Positions 40,501 through 52,210 of a DNA stretch of 64,000 nt are shown here, piece after piece. Origin of the DNA: Manis javanica (Eukaryota; Chordata; Mammalia; Pholidota; Manidae); NCBI RefSeq assembly GCF_040802235.1, contig NC_133158.1, positions 40,366,001 through 40,430,000 of the forward strand, written 5' to 3'. Every line of letters begins with the position of its first letter. The first letter of the stretch is position 1. The notes under the pieces were generated by a model. That model did not search any database. It was not told the origin of the DNA and saw nothing but the letters and a program-made list of their open reading frames with translations. The translations under genes and the position numbers were made by a program.

Positions 40501-41310
40501 TTAAACTAGAAGTAGGTCTAGAGGCTGGGGTTTTTTGCCAGCAAGACTTTAACTGGACCACCTGTGTTTGGCATTGGCCTGACATCCTGTTTCCGAACTG
40601 ACGCACCACCTCCCAGGCCTGCAGTCCCGGCGGCATCCCTGCCCGCCCCGCCCTCTGCTGGCTCTCTCCATCTCCCTCCCTCCACACAAGCAGTGTCCTT
40701 TTAGGTGTGGGGCAGTGGTCCGGACGATTCTGGTGAGGAGACAGGGAGAGTGTGTGTTTCCGCAATAAAGAGAAAACTCCTAGTTTTTGTGTATTTTGCA
40801 TCATAGATTGACTTTTATGGCTAAATACATGCTTTATTACAGTTGTATCATAATACTTGACAGTTAAATTGGTGGCCACCTTCGTTTTTTGTAGTCGTAT
40901 TTCTCAAAGTTAATCAACATTTATAAGGATATTTAAAATAAGGTGATTTTATTTTTGACAACTACTATGGTAAGAAATGGACTTTAGATGTTTCTTTTAA
41001 GTTTCTTAATATTAACTCAGGCTTTATTTCATAGGATCTGTTTTTCTTAGAATTGTGGTTCCCAGTAAATGTTATTTCAATCTTAAAGGCACCTGTGGTT
41101 TGACACTGCCAAAAATGATCACGCATAGGACTTGAACCTGCTGAGAACACCCGTTTTTCTTACGGCCTCCATAAAGCTCCACATAAAACACGATTGTATT
41201 ACTGTCTTTGACTTGTTTCCCATTGGCTGAGTGCACTAATAATCAAGTCTCTTTTGTTTTCAGGTTTGTTTAAGGAAGAAAACCCATATGCTCGATTTGA
41301 AAACAACTAA
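28470..41310 (+). CDS. PTTG1IP: PTTG1-interacting protein (PBF), 6 coding exons, complete coding sequence
   Basis: Spliced CDS: 28470-28584, 33448-33500, 35641-35749, 37934-38108, 39101-39147, 41264-41310. The total is 546 nt, or 181 residues (human 180), and all introns are GT-AG. It is a small type I glycoprotein that binds securin (PTTG1) and helps it enter the nucleus. It is also found in vesicles and at the plasma membrane. Visible parts: signal peptide (about 1-32), cysteine-rich PSI domain (about 39-92) with sequons N45 (NRT) and N54 (NVS), transmembrane helix (about 94-118), an Arg/Lys-rich juxtamembrane cluster (122-129), a charged Glu/Arg coiled-coil stretch, and the C-terminal YGLF sorting motif and ARFENN end. 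The start lies in a CpG island, and the N-terminal 17 residues diverge from human, as usual for a signal peptide. Confidence 0.97.
28585..33447 (+). other. PTTG1IP: PTTG1IP intron 1
   Basis: The largest PTTG1IP intron, 4863 bases. It starts inside the CpG island, contains a Tigger-type DNA transposon (30411-30898), and in its last 1.9 kb has two long open + strand frames (31566-32609 and 32662-33489) with no recognisable protein. Confidence 0.85.
30411..30898 (+). mobile_element. Tigger-type DNA transposon relic (copy 1)
   Basis: The ends are imperfect inverted repeats: ACAGATGGTCCCCAGCTTAA near 30413 and the complement of its counterpart near 30880. The interior matches a non-autonomous TcMar-Tigger family as I remember it. 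No transposase frame remains. A second copy, inverted, lies at 53585-54050. Confidence 0.65.
33448..33500 (+). CDS. PTTG1IP: PTTG1IP exon 2: PSI domain start
   Basis: The acceptor is CCCACAG to 33447 and the donor GTGAGT starts at 33501. It encodes ACSQNTNRTCEECLRNVS, with both conserved N-glycosylation sequons. Confidence 0.97.
33501..35640 (+). other. PTTG1IP: PTTG1IP intron 2
   Basis: 2140 bases. A short AC/AT-rich stretch with ATAACAATAACAG lies at 33560-33610. The 34050-34430 segment looks repeat-derived, but I cannot name the family. No exon is seen. Confidence 0.8.
35641..35749 (+). CDS. PTTG1IP: PTTG1IP exon 3: PSI domain
   Basis: The acceptor is TCTTTCAG to 35640 and the donor GTAAGT starts at 35750. 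It encodes CLWCNTDKMCLDYPV through WGVCW. The cysteine and tryptophan spacing is that of the PSI fold. Confidence 0.98.
35750..37933 (+). other. PTTG1IP: PTTG1IP intron 3 with old L1 piece
   Basis: 2184 bases. The stretch 37150-37330 carries the L1 3' segment TTCATTTGCATTTCTCTGAT in the same antisense orientation as the other L1 copies, with strong decay. The rest is unremarkable. Confidence 0.75.
37150..37330 (-). mobile_element. LINE-1 relic in PTTG1IP intron 3
   Basis: It matches the 3' region also present at 1520-1600, diverged. It probably extends left to about 36930. Confidence 0.6.
37934..38108 (+). CDS. PTTG1IP: PTTG1IP exon 4: transmembrane helix and basic juxtamembrane region
   Basis: The acceptor is TTTGCAG to 37933 and the donor GTGAGG starts at 38109. 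It encodes the NFQALIITMSVVGG start of the membrane helix, a cysteine cluster (C116-C118, C120), an Arg cluster and a Glu/Arg-rich helix. Human has six consecutive cysteines here. This copy has a Trp and a Gly in the run. Confidence 0.97.
38109..38290 (+). repeat. G-rich purine repeat directly after PTTG1IP exon 4
   Basis: An imperfect array of GGGGAGGGG-type runs with a GAGCAGGAGGA unit recurring at about 30-base steps. It begins at the exon 4 donor itself. Many GGG runs give it G-quadruplex potential in DNA and pre-mRNA. Confidence 0.8.
38109..39100 (+). other. PTTG1IP: PTTG1IP intron 4
   Basis: 992 bases. The first 180 are a G-rich purine tract (next entry). The rest is single-copy in appearance. 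Confidence 0.85.
39101..39147 (+). CDS. PTTG1IP: PTTG1IP exon 5: cytoplasmic coiled-coil end
   Basis: The acceptor is TCTTTTAG to 39100 and the donor GTGAGA starts at 39148. It encodes RAEMKSRHDEIRKKY plus a split glycine codon, nearly identical to human. Confidence 0.97.
39148..41263 (+). other. PTTG1IP: PTTG1IP intron 5
   Basis: 2116 bases, AT-rich at the end. A CA/TG mixed tract lies at 40078-40115. AATAAA at 40764 lies within the intron and may support a short transcript. No exon is seen. Confidence 0.8.
41264..41310 (+). CDS. PTTG1IP: PTTG1IP exon 6: C-terminus and stop
   Basis: The acceptor is TTTTCAG to 41263 and the stop TAA is at 41308-41310. It encodes GLFKEENPYARFENN, identical to human. 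With exon 5 it forms the YGLF tyrosine sorting motif. Confidence 0.98.
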
Positions 41311-42230
41311 ATGCGGCTCCGACAGCTGCTGCTTGGCTCAGGCCTCCGGGCCTCCGGGCCTCGGCGCGCTGTTGGAGCACTGAGAGCAGTCTGTCCCCGT
41401 CCTCTCCGCTTCTGTATTTCTTCTCCTGAGATGGCAGCCCGTCTGGGTTTGTTTCTTGGTAATTCGAGGAGGGAATGTACATGTTCCATGACTACCAAGT
41501 CTCTAAGCTACGGGCAAGCCCCACAGCCTGGCCACGCGGGTACCGGGCGGGTTCCCTCTCGGTCTCGTCGCAGCAGTGCTTTGTTTTCATTGCCACCGGT
41601 CCCTGTTGCTTTAAACTAGAAAAACATAGTTTGGGAAAGTGGGTCAGCAGACACGTAAAAGGAGCAGCGTGCCCACCTCCATGCTTGCACTGTGGGCTCC
41701 CAGCGTGGGTGGGGCTCTCGGGCAGACTGGTATGATCCAGACAACTTGACATACTTACTGATTACTCTTTAAATTCTGTATGTGAATTGACATTTCTATC
41801 CTGAAATTTTCAGACTGAGAATCTAACCTTTGACAGATTTTCTGGTTTTATTTCTCTGACTTGGGCATTTCATAGCAATTCAAAGTATTATACAGCATTC
41901 CTAAGCATTTTATAGCAGCCTGCAAGTTTTGACTTCCACTGTTGATGTATAAAGGACACTTTGTAATGGACTTGAATGAACTTCGCAGCAGTGCAGTAGT
42001 TCTGTGGAAGGCCACTTTGCTGCTTGAATTGAGGTTGCCGAGCTGAAAGAGGCAGGGGTTGTTTGGGGAGGTGTATCTAATCCTTCACCCAGTGGGACCC
42101 TCCTGGGGCCGCTGCAAGGCCTTCCTGGTCCAAGGCCATTTGGACAGGTGGAACTTGTGACCTCGAGGAAACCAAGTGCTCAGAGTGCCTTAATTTTAAC
42201 CAGTTCTCAATAAATGGTTGAATACATGTG
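41311..42230 (+). other. PTTG1IP: PTTG1IP 3' untranslated region
   Basis: It runs from the stop codon to just past the AATAAA at 42209. The first 50 bases contain a short GC-rich repeat (CCTCCGGG units at 41342-41362). The middle is AT-rich and single-copy in appearance. The end is inferred, not shown. Confidence 0.75.
42209..42214 (+). terminator. PTTG1IP: Polyadenylation signal AATAAA, PTTG1IP
   Basis: A canonical hexamer 899 bases after the stop. A strongly GT-rich stretch follows within 20-60 bases (about 42228-42285), a good downstream element. Confidence 0.8.
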
Positions 42231-45205
42231 TGCTGCGTGCTGTGTACCCTGTGTCCCTGGTGTTGTGTTTCTGGGTGGGGGAGCCCATTCCCTCTGGCCT
42301 CTGGCCTCCTGTGGTTTCTTCTGCGCAGTTGGAATCAGACGCGAGGAACCCCAGATGAAGGCAGCTCTGCCTTTGCACTTTGTCCTTCGTGCCATTGTTG
42401 GAAATGTGGAACTGCACAGATCCCCTCCCACCCTCCCTGTCTGGGGGTCTTCAGTGCCTTTCCCACCCTTCGGTTGCTGAGCTTTTCCCATTACTTAGGT
42501 CACTGGATGTCCAGCCCTGAATGCGGTGGAAGTGCATGTTGTGTAGGTGTCCACCCCCACCCAGTGAGACCCAGCCTGGTGGAGCAGCCATGGTGACCCA
42601 CTTGGGTTAGAGTACATGGGAGGCCAGCCCTGGGTCCTCCGTCCTGGGATGTCTTAAGGCTGCAGGCTTACATCCAGAACAGAGGAGGCGTGAATGTGCC
42701 CCTGGACACAGGCCCAGGGCGGCTTTGTGCCCAGTTCATCCTCAGGGTCCCCAACCCATGTGGGCAGCCTGCCTTGACTTAGGACCCTTTTAAGAAGTTT
42801 GATCATGGTGAGGCCTCAGCTCTGAGGAGAGGAAGATGAGTGAAGCTCTTCCTCTGTGATGTCTGCTCCTAAAGAGAAATCCCTTTGTGCAGGGGTAAAG
42901 GTAACAATCAGATGGGTACATGGTGGCAGTGTCCCCAAGCTAGGCTGTGTCAGGGCTCCTGGTTGGCACCTTTGGGTGCCTGGGTCCATGCATGTGGCCA
43001 GTGCCTCCAAGTGGCTGTAGAGCGCCATGTCCCCCTGCCCTTCTCAGAGGCTCTCTACATGCCTGTGCTGCTTCCATTGAAATGAGAGAACTGGGGGGGT
43101 CAGTTCCTAGAAGAGTCTCGGATCAAATGCATGCTTAAAATGTTGGTAGAACCTGCCAAATGACCCTCCAGAGAGAGGACACCTTTGAAAGTACTGACGT
43201 TTTGCAAGATGGAGGTAAGTCGTACCATGTCATTTAGCCAAAACCTGGTGTGGAAGTCAATGCATAGGAGGGTGTCCAGGATCCTGAGTGAAGCGCAGAC
43301 CCGCGTGCATCCCCACAGGTCTTATGGTGGGGGAGTCAGCAGCTGCGTCCTGTGAGGCCCCATCTGGTGCTGTGGCTCTACGCTCACAGGTGGGCAGGGC
43401 TGCAGGCAGCAGGGCTACTTGAGGGAGGGCTTGTCACCTCTGCCCTTGCTCATGAGGGGTCCTGCAGGAGCTGAGCCCTTCATCACTGCGCTGACTGCTC
43501 CCTCCGGCCTGCTGCTGCACCCTGAGAGGAGGACGGCCATGTTCTCCCTGCTCTAGAATCTCCCAGGAACCTACCTACTACCTCAGCTATGCCAGCATGT
43601 GCCACAGCCACCTCCTGCCCTGGACAGCACCTGCACCCACTATGCACTCAGCAAACGTTTGTGCAATGGGTTGAGTGCATGAGTGGTAAATGGAGGATGG
43701 TCAGGGGTGACTCATGGAGGCAGGAGGGGGAGCTGCATCTGGCACAGATGCCTGCCTGGGGAGCAGGGTGTGCGGGCGTGGGAGGCTGAGGCAGAATCTG
43801 TCCCCACCTCCCGCCAGCCCCACTGTCACCAGGAGATGGGCTGGAATGAGGAGGAGGCCCTTCTGGGCTCCTACGTCGCTGCAGCTGTGCCTCCGGTCCT
43901 CCCGAGGCTCTAGTTGCAAACACTCCCTGACTCTGTGTGTCATGGGCTGATGGTACTTCTTGCAATGCAGAAATTTTGGATTTTTATGTCAGACTTTAGG
44001 GCCTTTGGGGCTGCTATTTGGTCTTACTCCACATGATGCTGGTATATTGCCTGTATAGCACCACTTCACTCTGATTTTACATCTCAGTCTGCCAGTCCTC
44101 TGGAATTTGCAGTGGTGTGAAGCAGGATCCAGTGGTACGTTTCCCAGGTGACCGTCTGTCAGCACGACTCGGCAAAGAGTCCCTCTGGTGAGGGGACCCT
44201 GGACCTGCTTCTGGGGCTGTGCCTCCATCCACCAGCCATAGCCCGAGGCCTTGGGAGCAGGCAGGGTGTGCCTGCCTACCGGTGCAGGGTGGGGTGGGCA
44301 CGGACACATCTATCCCTCCGGGGGGGCCTCCCATTCAGGATAGCAGCCCCACCCATGCCCTCGCCTCCCAGGCTCCTCCCAAGGGCCTGCTTGCCATCCC
44401 AGGTCCCCAGAGCAGTGTGGGAGTGGAGGGTCTCCAGGCCTGGTGGGGAAGAGAAGAAAAGAAAGCAGCTTGCTGGGGAATTGTGGGCATACAGATGAGT
44501 AGCTTGATACTGGCAGGGGGTGCCCCAACCCCAGCAAACAGCAGCTCCCTATGGTCACCTGCCCTTAGGTGGCCCTAGCATGCTGACTTATCCAGGCTGG
44601 CAAGACACAAAAGCAGGTGTCAGGGCCACCACAGCCTGCCAAACAGCTGGGCAGCAGGAGGCACGGGCCGAGCTCCCACCAGCCTAACATGGGCCCTTCT
44701 GGTTGGGTGGTATCGTGGGCCAGCTGGGGAGCGCTTATCACGGATTTATGCTCGTCTCCGTGTTAGCATCACGTCACACGGGCATCTCCGCAGCTCCAGG
44801 CTGGCTGGGCAAGGAAAAGACCGCCCTGCGACGTCTCAGAGCACGAAGGGGTGTTGGGAGGCTGTGGTTCCACACTCCACTCCAAGACCATGCGTCCCGC
44901 AGGGTCTGAAGAGCAACTCGGGGAGCTTGCTCTGTCTTGTCTACACCAGAAGTCTTGCCGTCATTCCTGGAAGGTATTTTGCTGGGTGCAAAGGTCCGAG
45001 TTAAGGCCTTCAGAGGTGTCCTATTGTCACGCCAGTTGTTTTTGGGCTTCCATAGTTCTGCAGCACCTGCGCTGTACTTCTTATATTTGCTTCTCAATGT
45101 GTAATGTCACTTTCCCGCTATCTGCTTTTGAGATATTTTCTCTATCTTTGCTTTCCATCATTTGAATATGATGTGCCTGTTTTTAAATTTGGATCTGTGG
45201 TGTGT
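42231..45205. other. Intergenic DNA after PTTG1IP
   Basis: No gene is seen. An L2-like piece in sense orientation (CACTCAGCAAACGTTTGTGC, 43644-43663) is visible. The last 200 bases (from about 45020) begin an old L1 that hosts the next element. Confidence 0.55.
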
Positions 45206-45212
45206 TATGCTT
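45020..45212 (-). mobile_element. Old LINE-1, left part of a split copy
   Basis: A decayed L1M-type segment (ATGATGTGCCTGTTTTTAAA and onward). The sequence resumes at 51689 after the younger L1, which suggests that the younger copy inserted here. Confidence 0.45.
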
Positions 45213-48200
45213 CTTTATTTTATTTTATTATATTTTTATTGAGGTATTGAAATACAATCTTGTAAATGTTTCACATGAGGAACATTATGGTTACAACATT
45301 CACCCATATTAAGTCCCACAGCCACACCCCACTGCAGTCACTGTCCATCAGCACAGTAAGATGCTACAGAGGTACCACTTGTCTTCTCTGTGCTGTACTG
45401 CCTTCCCTGTGCCACCCCACATTATGTGTGCTAATCATAATGTCCCTCAATCCCCTTCTCCCTCCCTCCCCATCCACCCTCCCCACCCCCTCCCCTTTGG
45501 TAACCCACTATTCCTTCTTGGAGTCTGTGAGTCTGCTGTTGTTTTGTTCCTTGAGTTTTTGCTTTGTTGTTATGTTCCACAAATGAGGGAAATCATTTGG
45601 TACTTGTCTTTCTCCGCCTGGCTTGTTTCACTGAGCATAAAACCCTCTAGTTCCCATCTATGTTGTTGCAAATGGTAGAATTTGTTTCCTTCTTATGGCT
45701 GAATAATATTCCATTGTACCACATCTCCATTGTACCACATTCCAATATGTACCACATCTTCTTTATTCATTCATCTACTGATGGACACTTTGGTTGCTTT
45801 CATATCTTAGCTGTTGTAAATAGTACTGTGGTAAACATACGGGTGCGTATGTCTTTTTGAATCTGGGATCTTGTTTTCTTTGGGTTAATTCCTAGGAGTG
45901 GAATTCCTGGGTCAAATGGTATTTCTACTTTTTGTTTCTTGAGGACCCTCCATATTGGCTTTCCACAATGGTTGAACTAATTTACATTCCCACCAGTGTT
46001 GTAGGAGGGTTCCCCTTTCTCCACATCCTCATTAGCATTTGTTTTTCCTTGTCTTTTGGATATTGGTCATCCTAACTGCTGTGATTTTAAATTACATTTC
46101 CCTGATAATTAACAATGTGGATCATCTTTTCCTGTGCCTGTTGGCCATCTGAATTTCTTCTTTGGAGAAGTGTCTTTTCAGATCCTCCATCCATTTTTTA
46201 ATTTGATTATTGCTTTTTGAGTGTTGAGGTGTGTGAGTTCTTTATATATTTGGATGTTAACCTCTTATTGGATATGTCATTTGCAAATATATTCTCCCAT
46301 ACTGTGGGATACCTTTTTGTTCTACTGATGGTGCCCTTTGCTGTACAGAAGCCTTTTAGTTTGACGTAGTCCCATTTGTTCATTTTTGCTTTTGTTTCCC
46401 ATGCCCGACATGTGTTCAGGAAAAAATTGCTTATGTTTATATTCAAGATGTTTTTGCCTATGTTTTCTTCTAAGAGTTTTATGGTTTCATGACTCACATT
46501 CATGTCTTTGATCCATTTTGAGTTTACTTTTGTGTATGGACTTAGACAATAATCCAGTTTCATTCTCTTACATGTAGCTGTCCAGTTTTGCCAACACCAG
46601 TTGGTGAAGAGGCTGTCATTTCCCCACTGTATGTCCATGGCTACTTTATTGCATATTAATTAGCTGTATATGTTTGGGTTTGTATCAGGGCTCTCTATTC
46701 TGTGCCATTGATATATGGGTCTGTTCTTGTGCCAGTACCAAATTGTCTTGATTACTGTGGCTTTGTAGTAGAGCTTGAAGTTGAGGGGCATAATCCCCCC
46801 CACTTTATTCTTCCTTCTCAGGATTGCTTTGGCTATTCGGGGTCTTGTGTGGTTCCATATGAATTTTAGAACTATTTGTTCTAGTTCACTGAAGAATACT
46901 GTTGGAATTTTGATAGGGATTGCATTGAATCTGTAGATTGCTTTAGGCAGGATGGCCATTTTGACAATATTAATTCTTCCTATCCAAGAGCATGGGATGT
47001 ATTTCCGTTTATTGATGTCTTCTTTAATTTCTCTCAAGAGTGTCCTGTAGTTTTCAAGGTATATGTCTTCATCTCTTTCATTAGGGTTATTCCTTGGTAT
47101 TTTATTCTTTTTGATGCAATTGTGAATGGAATTGTTTTCCTGATTTCTCTTTCTTTAGTTCATCATTAGTATATAGGAATGCAACAGATTTCTGTGTATT
47201 AACTTTGTATCAGGTATAGGTCTTTCATCTCTTTCGCTAGGGTTATTCCTTGGTATTTTATTCTTTTTGATGCAATTGTGAATGGAATTGTTTTCCTGAT
47301 TTCTCTTTCTTCTAGTTCATCATTAGTATATAGGAATGCAACAGATTTCTGTGTATTAACTTTGTATCCTGCATCTTTGCTGAATTCAGATATTAGGTCT
47401 AGTAGTTTTGGAGTGGATTCTTTAGGGTTTTTTATGTACAATATCATGTCATCTTCAAACAGGGACAGTTTTAACTTCTTTACTGATCTGGATACCTTTT
47501 ATTTCTGTCTATTGTCTGATTACTGTGGCTAGGACCCCTAGTACTATGTTGAATAAAAGTGGGGAGAGTGGGCATCCTTCTCTTATTTCTGATCTTACAG
47601 GAAAAGCTTTCAGCTTCTCACTGTTAAGTATAATTTTGGCTGTGGGTTTGTCATAAATGGCCTTTATTATGTTGAGGTACTTGCCCTCTATACCCATTTT
47701 GTTGAGAGTTTTTACCATAAATAGATGTTGAATTTTGTCAAATGCTTTTTCAGCATCTATGGAGATGATCATGTGATTTTTGTCCTTCTTTTTGTTGATG
47801 TGGTATATGATGTTGATGGATTTTAAAATATTGTACCATCCTTGCATCCCTGGAATAAATCCTACTTGATCATGATGGATGATCTTTTTGATGTATTTTT
47901 GAATTCAGTTTGCTAATATTTTGTTGGGTATTTTTGAATCTATGTTCATCAGGGATATTGGTCTGTAGTTTTCTGTGTTGTCTTTGCCTGGTTTGGTATT
48001 AGAGTGATTCTGGCCTCATAGAATGAGTTTGGGAATATTCCCTCCTCTTCTACTTTTTGGAAAACTTTAAGGAGAATGGGTATTAGGTCTTCACTGAATG
48101 TTTGATAAAATTCAGTGGTGAAGCCATCTGGTCCAGGGATTTTCTTCTTAGGTAGTTTTTTTTATTACCAGTTTGATTTCACTGCTGGTAATTGGTCTGT

Positions 48201-51200
48201 TTAGATTTTCCATTTCTTCCTGGGTCAGTCATGGAGATTGTATTTTTCTAGAAAGTTGTCCATTTATTCTAGGCTATCCAATTTGTTAGCATATAATTTT
48301 TCATTGTATTCTCTAACAATTCTTTTTATTTCTGTGGTGTCTGTAGTGATTGTTCCTTTCTCATTTCTGATTCTGTTTATGTGTGTAGACTCTTTTTTTT
48401 CTTGATACATCTGGCTAGGGGTTTATCTCTTGTTAATTTTGTCAAAGAATCAGCTCCTGCTTTCATTGATTCTTTCTATTGTTTTATTCTTCTTGATATT
48501 ATTTGTTTCTGTTCTGATCTTTATTATGTTCCTCCTTTTACTGACTTTGGGCCTCATTTGTTGTTCCTTTTCTAGTTTTGTTAATTGTGAGTTTAGACTG
48601 CTCATATGGGATTGCCCTTCTTTCCTGAGACAGGCCTGTATTGCTGTATACTTTGCTCTTAGAACTGCCTTCGCTGTGTCCCACAGATTTTGTGGTGTTG
48701 TGTTATTATTTTCATTTGTCTCCATATATTGCTTGAGCTCTGTTTTTATTTGATCATTGATCCATTGATTATGCAGGAGCATGTTGTTAAGCCTTCATGT
48801 GTTTGTGGGCTTTTTGTTTTCTTAGCATAATTTATTTCTAGTTTCATACCTCTGTGGTCTGTGAAGCTGGTTGGTACAGTTTAAATCCTTCTGAATTTAC
48901 TGAGGCTCTTTTTTGTGGCCTAGTATGTTATCTGTTCTGGAAAATGGTCCATGTGCACTTGAGAAGAATGAGTATCTTGCTGCTTTTGGGTGGACTGTTC
49001 TGTAGATGTCTGTTAAGTCCATCTGTTTTAATGTGTTGTTCAGTGCCTTTGTCTCCTTACTTATTTTCTGTCTGGTTGATCTGCCCTTTGGAGTGAGTGG
49101 TGTGTTGCAGTCTCCTAAAATGAGTGCATTTAATTCTGTTAGTATTTGTTTCACATATGTAGGTGCTCCTGTATTGGGTGCATATATATTTAGAATGGTT
49201 ATATCCTCTTGCTGGACTGACCCCTTTATCATTATGTAATGTCCTTCATTATCTCCTGTTATTTTCTTTGTTTTTAAGTTTATTTTGTCTGATACACGTA
49301 CTGGAACACTTGCTTTTTTCTCCCTGTTAGTTGCATGAAATATCTTTTTCCATCCCTTCACTTTTAGTCTGTGTATGTTTTTGGGTTTGGAGTGAATCTC
49401 TTGTAGCCAGCATATAGTTGGGTCTTGATTTTTATCCATTCAGTGTCTCTGTGTCTTTTGATTGGTGCATTCAGTCTATTTACATTTAGGGTGTTATCAA
49501 TAGATATGTACTTATTGCCATTGCAGTCTTTAGATTCATGGTTACCAAAGGTTCAAGGGTAGCTTCTTTACCATCTAACAGTCTAACTTACTCACTTAGT
49601 ATGCTATTACAAACACAATCTAAAGGTTTTTTTTGTGTCCTCCTTTTTCTTCCTCCTCCACTCTTTATATATTAGGTATAATATTCTGTACTCTTTGTAT
49701 CCCTTGACTGACTTTGGGGGTAGTTGATTTAATTTAGCATTTGCTTAGTAATTAATTGGTCTACTTCCTTTACTGTGGTTTTATTTTCTCTGGTGACAGT
49801 TATTTAGTCTTAGGAGCACTTCCATCTATAGCAGTCCCTCCAAAATATACTGTAGAGACGGTTTGTGGAGTGTAAATTCCCTCCACTTTTGCTTATCTGG
49901 AAATTGTTTAGTGCCTGCTTCAAATTTAAATGATAATCTTGCCAGTGAGAGTATTCTTGGTTTGAGGCCCTTCTGTTTCATTGCATTAAGTATATCATGC
50001 CACTCCCTTCTGTCCTGTAAGGTTTCTGCTGAGAAGTCTGATGATAAACTGATGGGTTTTCTTTTGTATGTGATCTTTTTTCTCTCTCTGGCTGCTTTTA
50101 ATACTCTCTCCTTGTTCTTGATCTTTGCCATTTTAATTATTATATGTCTTGGTGTTGTCCTCTTTGGGTCCCTTATGTTGGGAGAGCTGTGCACCTCCAT
50201 GGCCTGAGAGACCATCTCCTTTCCAAAATTGAGGAAGTTTTCAGCAACTATTTTCTCAAAGAGACTTTGTATCCCTTTTTATCTCTCTTCCTCTTCTGGC
50301 ACCCCTATAATGTGTATATTGCTCTGTCTCTGTTTGAATTGGTCACACAGTTGTCTTAATATTCTTTCATTCTGGCAGATCCTTTATTCTCTCTGTGCTT
50401 CAGCTTCTTTGTATTCCTGTTCTCTAATTTCTATTTCATTTACTGTCTCTACCTCATCTAATCTGTTTTTAAATCCTTCCATTGTATGTTTCATTTCAGA
50501 TACTGCATTTTTCAAAGTATCCCTCTCTTTCTTGAAGTTGTCCCTGAGGTCTTGATTATTTTTCTGTAGCTCTGTGAACATGTTTATGATTTTTATTTTG
50601 AAATCTTTATTAGGGAGATTGGTGATTTCAGTTTCAGTTAGCCCTTTATCTGATATTTGAGATGTTTTGGTTTGTACCAGTTTCTTTTGCTGTTTCATAT
50701 TCCTAATGATTACTCTGGAATAATGGTGTGTAAGCTACACCCTCTAGTGTCCAGAAACTCTACTCTCTGGAGCTTCCCAGAACCTGGAGCAATGGTGGGG
50801 GTTGCAGGCCAGAGGTGCAAGTGTCTTCCAGGAGGAAAGAGCTCTTTCCTACTTCCTGGCTGTTGTGCCTGTCTCCACTGCCAGGGCCAGTGGGCCAAGT
50901 GCACAGGGAGGAACCTCTGCATTACACCTTTGTAGCTATTGTAGGCAGGGTCCCCCTCTGGTTGGCCTGGAGCAATGGTGTGGTCAGCAGGTTTGTAAAC
51001 AAGTGCTGGCTGGAAGAAGCAGCAGACTGCTCATCACAGTGGGGGGCCTTGGGGCTGCGTTGCCAGCCAGGGGGATGGAGTGCCTGATGCCCCTCAAGGT
51101 TTCTAACCTGCCAGGCTGAGTGCGTGTGGATGGATGATTTTGTTCACCTGTCCTTTCTCCTGAGCAGCAAGGTCTGTGTAACCCTTGCCCCTTTAGCAGC

Positions 51201-51688
51201 CCTCTCGCTGTTGGGAAGTCTTTCAAAGGGCCCACCTTTCCTTTGTCCCAGAGCAACTGCTTGTGGGTACCTGCTCTCCATAGCAGCTGGAGTCTCAGTC
51301 TCTCTGAGTATTCCCCCTGTCTTTGCTTTCCAGCCCTGCTAATCTCCAGAGCCCTATGTAATGTAGGGTTGTGCTCCCAGAGTAGATCTCCAGGGGTGGG
51401 TGTTTAGTAGTCTGGGACTTCTAGTCCCTCCATGCTCCATTTCTCTTCCTCCTGCCAGTGAGCTGGGGTGGGGTCAGGGCTTGGGTGCCTCCAGATTGTG
51501 GTTTTGCTACTTCACCCTTTTCGTTGATGTCTTCTCTTTTCCCCAGATGCAGGCCATCTGTTGCACTCTTCTTTCCAGTCAATCTTCCATGATTACTTGT
51601 ATTTGCTGTATTTTCATGTTATATGTGGTTTTGGGAGGAGGTTTCTGCCTCACTTCTCACACCACCATCTTGTTTAAATCCCTTTTTC
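45213..51688 (-). mobile_element. Near full-length LINE-1, antisense, inactive
   Basis: Read on the - strand: 5'UTR 51688 to about 50700 (start ACAAGATGGTGGTGTGAGAA), ORF1 about 50698-49826 (coiled coil with KNRLDEVET, then RNA-binding part with ITYKRKPI), ORF2 endonuclease about 49439-48897 (ICWLQEIHSKP, NIYAPNTGAPT), reverse transcriptase about 47847-47509 ([10 protein letters not shown]), C-terminal part 47037-46207, 3'UTR, and an A-rich tail at 45213-45240. It is broken by several frameshifts, a 156-base internal duplication and a change at the catalytic FADD. The copy is about 6.5 kb and cannot move. Confidence 0.9.
47057..47368 (-). repeat. 156-bp tandem duplication inside L1 ORF2
   Basis: Positions 47057-47211 and 47212-47368 are nearly identical (for example GATGCAATTGTGAATGGAAT at both 47114 and 47270). 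It breaks the ORF2 frame of this copy. Confidence 0.9.
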
Positions 51689-52210
51689 TATGCTTATTCT
51701 TGGAACATTCTTAGGTAATATTTTTTCAACTATTTCTTTTGCTGCAGTCTCTCTTCTCCTGTTTCTCCAGCTGAACAAATGTTAAGACCATTACTCCAGT
51801 GCTTTTGTCTGCCCTGTTCTGTCAAGGGGTTTTCCATCATTTTTTGCCTTTGTTTTGGGTTGGGTGATCTACGCAGCCTTCTCCTGAAGCTTACCATGCT
51901 TCCCTTTCCTGCCATGAGTCTTCCTGTGCGCCTGTGGGGGGTGTGCCTCATGTATCACTCTGGTTTCTTTCCCAGCATTCCCATAGGTGCCTTCCCATAG
52001 TCTCCATCTCGGCCAAAATTCTTTCTTTTCCCTCATGTTGTTTATCTTTCCCACTAGAGGCTCAACATAAATCCTTCTGACAATCCCACCATCTGAGCTA
52101 TTTCTGAATCTGGTTCTGTTTTGTGTCTTGGCTGTGGGTTTTTCTTTTTTGTGTGTGTGTCTCATAATTATTTTCTGAAAGCCAGATATTGTCTGTAGGA
52201 CAACAGAGAC
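51689..52210 (-). mobile_element. Old LINE-1, right part of a split copy
   Basis: It continues the L1 segment interrupted at 45212. It holds the CAACTATTTCTTTTGCTGCA stretch and the long ORF1-upstream region of old L1 elements. Confidence 0.5.

Noticed and set aside
40764-40769. AATAAA in PTTG1IP intron 5 as the gene end
   Set aside because: The conserved last exon lies downstream at 41264, so this is at most an alternative site.
47057-47368. Repeat pair considered as a CRISPR-like array
   Set aside because: Only two adjacent copies of 156 bases without spacers, inside an L1 of a mammal.
46207-50698. Series of medium - strand frames that could look like host genes
   Set aside because: They are the decayed ORF1 and ORF2 of a LINE-1, shown by endonuclease and reverse transcriptase motifs.
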